From: Ophthalmolycus amberensis
Taxonomy: Eukaryota > Chordata > Actinopteri > Perciformes > Zoarcidae
DNA length: 64,000 nt
NCBI GenBank assembly: GCA_024529925.1
Contig: JAFEUB010001576.1
Location: 42,501-106,500, forward strand
Direction: 5' to 3'
The position numbers and the translations under genes are program-made. A model generated the notes under the pieces. The model was not told where the DNA came from and searched no databases. It was given only the letters and a program-made list of their open reading frames with translations. This document shows, one piece after another, positions 58,868 to 64,000 of this stretch (position 1 is the first letter of the stretch; every line of letters starts with the position of its first letter).

Positions 58868-61800
58868 TGTTGGGGTCTGATCAGATGGCTTCAACATGTG
58901 CTATGAACAAAGAGAATCAGGCCTTCCCTTTTGCAAGCAAAGGTTTCATCCTGATTGTGGTTTGATGAGAGCAAACCTCCTCTAAAGGAATTCCACATTC
59001 GGGTGTGAATTTCCCCCCCCCCCCCCCCAAAAACCATGGTCACCTGAATGCACCGCTGCAATCTCATTGGCCGAAGGCCAAGAGACCCCAGGACCCCTGT
59101 GGTTCAACCACTGTTCTACAAAACTGCCTGCAGCTCACATCTCAACGCTTTTTCCCTTCGACCTCAGTCGAGCTAGGGAGCACACAAACGCTCTCTTCGC
59201 TCGGACCCCCGTCCAGGCCACAGAAGATTCAGCTTTCCCATCCAGCGTCACGCTAGCGACGCTGGCCACGAGGAAGCAACGGCCTTCTCCCCTCATCAAA
59301 CCCTGTCAGGTCACGAGCCATTTCGCTGGACGAAACAGACAGTGCTCCACTTTGAGTAAGGCTCCCTTACCCCGCTGAGACGGATCCCTCCAACGAGACC
59401 CGTCTCCGCTCCTTTTTCTTTTTGTGCACACATACCGGCAGGAGGAAAGACGACGAAGCCTCAAGCCTCCACCGATGATTCCCGGTAAGACGCACGGACC
59501 ACGTCGCGTCAGCCGAAGTTAGATCATCCTCCCTGCAGCGAGGATTGATCACGTCTGCGTGTGCTCCAGAGCCACGCCACAACGACCGAAACAGCGCCGG
59601 CAAAGCCGCGCTGCTAGCAGCCCTCCGCCTTTTTCTTCTGAAGAGACTTCAGCACACTCCCTCAACGGACCACTCTCCCCGTTGCCAAGAAGCGTCTTAC
59701 AGTAAGGTTCCTGCATCTGGGCATAGCTTAGCTTAAATTAACCTAAATTTAATTCAGGTCATTCATTTATATGTTGATATTCCCGTGTTTTTGTGTGTTT
59801 TAAGTTACTGTCGCGTGATATCGAGGGATTGCGCAACTCCTCGCGGATCACAAGATCCGCTCTATGGTGCATTCCCGTATTCTGTTTGTGTTAAGACACT
59901 GTCGCATTATACGGAGGTATTTACGCAATCATTACGGACCAGAGAAGCTCCGCTGTATTTGTGTATTAACTGCTATGACTGTTTATTTGGGGATTACTTT
60001 CATTCATTGTATTCCACTCCGTGTGGGATTTCTCTCTTCATTAACTCGACTCTGTGAGTGAGCTGAGGGTCGTGGCTTATCACGGCATAAGTTACCGGCA
60101 GTTCAAAGACGACAGCGGTATACTTATGCGTGATAAAACCAGCAAACTCAGGCTCCCTACAACATCGCACGCCGAGGTGTGATTCACGTCGAGTTCTCGC
60201 TCCTTTTTTCTTTTCTTCCTCCTCTCACGTAACACGCACACACACAGCTCCTATCTCTGCCCCTGGGGGAAACCCCGTTCAAACGATCGCCTCACAACAC
60301 ACGTGTGCATCGGCACACGTGATTACATACAGCAGTCTCACCGCCATTTTGTCCGAGTCACTCGACTCCGCCATCTGGTGGTAGTTTAGCTGTAGTATCT
60401 TAAGGCCCCTCCCCTTTTGGTCCGCGTCACTCGACGCCGCCATCTTTGTAGTCTTTAGCTGTAGCTTTAAGACTCCCCTTTCTTTACACACACACACACA
60501 CAGACATACACCCTCATCCGTTTTATTCATTCTTTAGTTTAGGCATATAAAATTGTATGATAACGTTTGTTGGTTGCAATATTAATTGATTTGATCATTT
60601 ATTATTTTGATTTAATAAACTCTGTTATACTTTAAGGAGCAGTCGTCTGTGATTACTTATATATATATATACTGTAATGAAACTGTATGTAGTAGCCAGT
60701 GTACGAACTTAAACCCTTCACTGTCACTGAATGTGTAGTCGCACCCGACTATTGACATTATGAGTGACGATCTAACATCCATTCAAATATCATGACACAA
60801 TTTCATTCAATCGACCGTAGAAGCCTAGAAGACATTATACAACATCTGAAGTCATCCTCCTGCTGCTTGGATATTCTACCAACACACTTTTTCAAAAATA
60901 TTTCAAACTGCATGACCACTGATCTTTTACAAATTGTAAACACATCCCTTCTCTCAGGTGTCTTCCCACAAGCCCTAAAAACTGCAGTTATTAAACCACT
61001 CCTAAAGAAGGCTAGTTTAGACTCCGCAACGATGAAAAATTATAGGCCAATATCAAACCTCCCATTTTTAAGTAAAATAATTGAAAAAGCGGTTTTCCAA
61101 CAGCTGACCGACTTCTTGGCCGTAAATAACTGCTTTGATGTTTTCCAGTCAGGCTTTCGACAGCACCACAGCACTGAAACTGCTCTTGTTAAGGTTTTCA
61201 ACGACATCCACTTAAACATAGACAATGGCAGAAGTTCAGTCTTAGTGTTACTAGATCTCAGTGCTGCATTCGACACGGTCGACCATGCCATACTCCTAGA
61301 AAGACTAAAAATCTGGGTGGGACTCTCTGGCACAGCACTTAACTGGTTTGAATCCTACTTGAAGGGCCGAGAATACTTTGTGTCTATAGCTGATTACACA
61401 TCAGAGCTGACTAAAATGACATGTGGTGTTCCCCAAGGTTCAATACTGGGGCCCCCTCTGTTCAACATCTACATGCTTCCACTAGCTCAGATTATGGAAA
61501 ACAACAAAGTGTGTTATCATAATTATGCAGACGACACACAAATCTACATAACTATGTCACCAGGGGACTATAATCCCATACAAGGGCTGGGTAACTGCAT
61601 TGAACAAATCAACAACTGGATGTGCCAGAATTTTCTTCAATTAAACAAAGATAAAACAGAAGTAATTGTTTTTGGTACCAAGGACGAACAATTGAAAATC
61701 ACCGCTCAGCTTCAGTCACTGATGTTAAAACCCACAAACCAAGCCAGAAATCTAGGTGTATTTATGGATTCAGACCTCAACCTGAACAGCCATATCAAGA

Positions 61801-62744
61801 CAATTACAAAATCAGCCTACTATCACCTGAAGAATATATCAAGGATTAGAGGATTTATGTCTCAACAGGATTTGGAAAAACTTGTCCATGCATTTATCTT
61901 CAGCAGACTGGACTACTGTAACGGTGTGTTTACAGGTCTCTGTAAAAAATCCGTCAGAAAGCTGCAGCTGATTCAGAACGCTGCAGCTCGAGTCCTCACT
62001 AAGACCAGGAGGGTGGACCACATCACTCCAGTTCTGAGGTCTTTGCACTGGCTTCCTGTCCAACAAAGAATTGACTTTAAAATCCTGCTGTTGGTTTACA
62101 AAGCACTGAATGGTTTGGGACCAAAATACATCTCCGATCTGCTGCTACCTTATGAACCATCCCGACCCCTCAGGTCGTCTGGGACCGGTCTACTTTCTGT
62201 TCCCAGAGTCAGAACTAAACATGGAGAAGCAGCGTTCAGTTTTTCTGCTCCACATATCTGGAACAAAGTCCCAGAAAGCTGCAGGTCTGCTGAGACCCTC
62301 AGCTCATTTAAATCAAGATTGAAGACCTTTCTGTTTGCTGCTGCCTTTAATTGAACCACGTTCAATTAATATATTAATCAATTTCCTGCATTTCTGCATT
62401 TTACTACTGAATTTTATTTCTTACACTGTTTTTAATTGTTTTTGAAATCTCCTTTTCTTTTGCCTTGTGTTTTGATGCTTTTAATGGTTTTATGTGAAGC
62501 ACTTTGAATTACCTTGTTGTTGAAATGTGCTATACAAATAAACTTGCCTTGCCTTGCCTTGCCTTGCCTTACTAATTATGAGACTTAGTTTTATCGTTTG
62601 GTTATTGGTCCCTGTTCGCAGGGTGGTGCCCCGTTGTTATTAATAATCATAAATAATTGTTACATACATTAATAATTCTATTGATGTCAAGAATTCAGTT
62701 TCTTAAATGCTGATAACCCAAACACGCTCCTTTAGTTCCCAACA
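58868..62744. mobile_element. Probable solo LTR inserted in the I-clade LINE
   Basis: Ends TGTTGGG and CCCAACA are inverted, and the flanking 4 bp GATC is duplicated (58864-58867 and 62745-62748). LINE coding sequence continues across the junction, so the insertion boundaries are well supported. Without the nested L2 it is about 1.95 kb, without gag/pol homology, with AATAAA at about 60617. A long solo LTR is the simplest reading; a TIR element with 7-bp ends is the alternative. Confidence 0.65.
60660..62572 (+). mobile_element. 5'-truncated L2-clade LINE with intact 520-codon RT frame
   Basis: Frame 60792-62354 encodes RT and the C-terminal region: [71 protein letters not shown], catalytic [54 protein letters not shown]. 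The 3' end has TGTGCTATACAAATAAACTTG followed by (CCTTG)n, the expected L2 tail. The endonuclease is missing. The lack of stops shows it is much younger than the other LINE fragments. Possible 5-bp flanks TTACT were seen on both sides. Confidence 0.92.
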
Positions 62745-64000
62745 GATCTTATATTACAAAGATGTGTAGAAGTCAGAGTAGGAAAGAGCTATTGTGGAAA
62801 GGTAGCATAGTCATTACTGTTCTCCATCATGACACATGATGTGTTCCCTGAAATAGATTGTCACTATCTGCAGATGATGGGGCAGTTTGGAAGAGGGGAA
62901 GAAATGTGGAATTGATAGTGAAAGTGCAGAGAGCCATGGTGAAGGTAAGAGGGGTCAGACATGAGGTTTCAGGTCTCAGGAGACAAAGACCATGTTCTTC
63001 ACAAGGAGACACATTGAAGCAAAACTAGAACTATCATCATGAGTTAGAAAGTAAAACACTTTAAATATTTAGGTTTGTGGTTTGACGAGAGGATCACATG
63101 GGCTGTACATATTAATAAAGTAGAGAATAAATGTAAAAAAGTATTAAATATAATGAGATGCTTGGTGGGAAGTGAATGGGGGGCAGATAGAACTGCTTTG
63201 AAAGCCATACAGTGGATTCATTAGATCTACATTAGATTATGGGTGTGTGGTGTATGGATCAGCAGCAAGCACATCTCTTAAAGAACTGGATATTATTCAA
63301 TATCAGGCAAAGAGAATATGCAGCGATGCCTTTAAAACAACCCCAGCGGCTGCATTACAGGTGGAAATGGGTGAAATGCGGCTTGAACTACGAAGAACCC
63401 AGTTAGCACTGAGCTACTGGACAAATCTACAGGGACACAGTGAAGAACATCCAACACAGGGAACGTTAGAACCCTGCTGGGAAAATAGAAGAAGAGACAA
63501 GAAGCTTTGGTGGACAACAGCACAGAAAGCAACAGAACTTAACATATAGCTAAACTAAACTTCAGTCCAACAGTCCCGTTACCAACAACAGCACCGCGGA
63601 CACTTCCTGATGCAACAGCAGACTTTACGTTATTAAACAAGAAGAACAACGGTCGAGAGGATCATTTAAACTGGCTTACAATACAGGCTCATATCCACAG
63701 TTACAGTTATATCCAGGTGTTCACAGATGCATCAAAGAAGTTAGGAAACAAGGCCGGAGTGGCATTTATTGTCCCAGAATTTAATATTAAAATAGGGAAA
63801 ATGATCACTGAGGGACTATCAGTGTACACAGGGAATAATGTAATATTAATAATAATGTCAGCACTACAGTGGATAGAGGACACAAGACCATTGAGGGCGA
63901 TCATTTGTTCAGACTCAAATGTCAGAAATATGAGCAGCTGATTGGAGACCTCAAGATGAAGGTACGGCTGGATATAGTGGATATTCTGCAAAAGAACTCA

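Larger units (their letters stand above)
56940..64000 (+). mobile_element. Degenerate I-clade (Nimb-like) LINE with RNase H, interrupted
   Basis: Translation with frameshifts gives an endonuclease part (LVCLNNGTGTR, GSDHYPI-like at 57760), RT start (SKTSAPGKDQI) to 58863, then after the insertion RT resumes (LQMMGQFGR at the YADDGALW position near 62868), then LDYGCVVYGSAASTSLKELD and QAKRICSDAFKTTPAAALQV (63230-63550), and an RNase H start VFTDASKKLGNKAGVAFIVP (63717 on) cut by the window end. RNase H after RT is characteristic of the I superfamily. Many stops; it is dead. The 5' end has CCGGACCTGAAGGTGGCGGT and a (GAA)n run. Confidence 0.8.

Noticed and set aside
59005..60384. Several 60-100-codon frames within the LTR-like element
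   Set aside because: No gag, protease, RT or integrase motifs; overlapping frames on both strands suggest noncoding GC-richer LTR sequence.

Overview
This is vertebrate nuclear DNA, almost certainly from a ray-finned (teleost) fish. Genes are split into short exons with GT-AG introns. The repeats are typical fish families (L2, L1/Tx1, I-clade LINEs, hAT- and Tc1-like fragments), and there are fish-type OPN5-group opsin and NLR/TRIM-type SPRY sequences. Nothing prokaryotic is present: no operons, CRISPR, tRNA or rRNA were seen.

Layout. (1) 1-11.4 kb, + strand: 3' half of a GCK-I kinase gene of the MAP4K2/3/5 group (17 exons, all with matching phases; kinase domain outside the window). (2) 12.2-18.4 kb, +: a complete SOUL/heme-binding-protein gene. 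(3) 18.6-24.1 kb, -: complete eif4a3 in 12 coding exons, 406 aa. (4) 25.3-25.8 kb, -: the last two exons of srf, with no upstream exons recognised. (5) 27.5-28.0 kb, +: first two exons of an OPN5-like opsin. (6) 29.3-29.8 kb, +: a PRY-SPRY exon. (7) 32.1-33.0 kb, +: eola1 (ASCH domain). (8) 33.1-55.8 kb, -: alg13 in its OTU-Tudor-proline-rich form (25 coding exons, 892 aa, all phases consistent). (9) 55.9-64 kb: a nest of retroelements, an L2 LINE inside a probable solo LTR inside an I-clade LINE.

SOUL and eif4a3 converge, as do eola1 and alg13; the last two have poly(A) signals about 110 bp apart. The genes look functionally unrelated (signalling, heme binding, exon-junction RNA helicase, transcription factor, deubiquitinase-like protein).

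The most distinctive property is the density of minisatellites. More than 20 arrays fill the introns, and several are built on the splice junction itself, so that one intron carries from about nine to about a hundred tandem copies of its own 5' or 3' splice site. This occurs in three neighbouring genes and is the best candidate for something undescribed. Second is alg13, whose OTU catalytic cysteine is replaced by serine. Most long open frames in the window are translation artefacts of minisatellites whose unit lacks stops.
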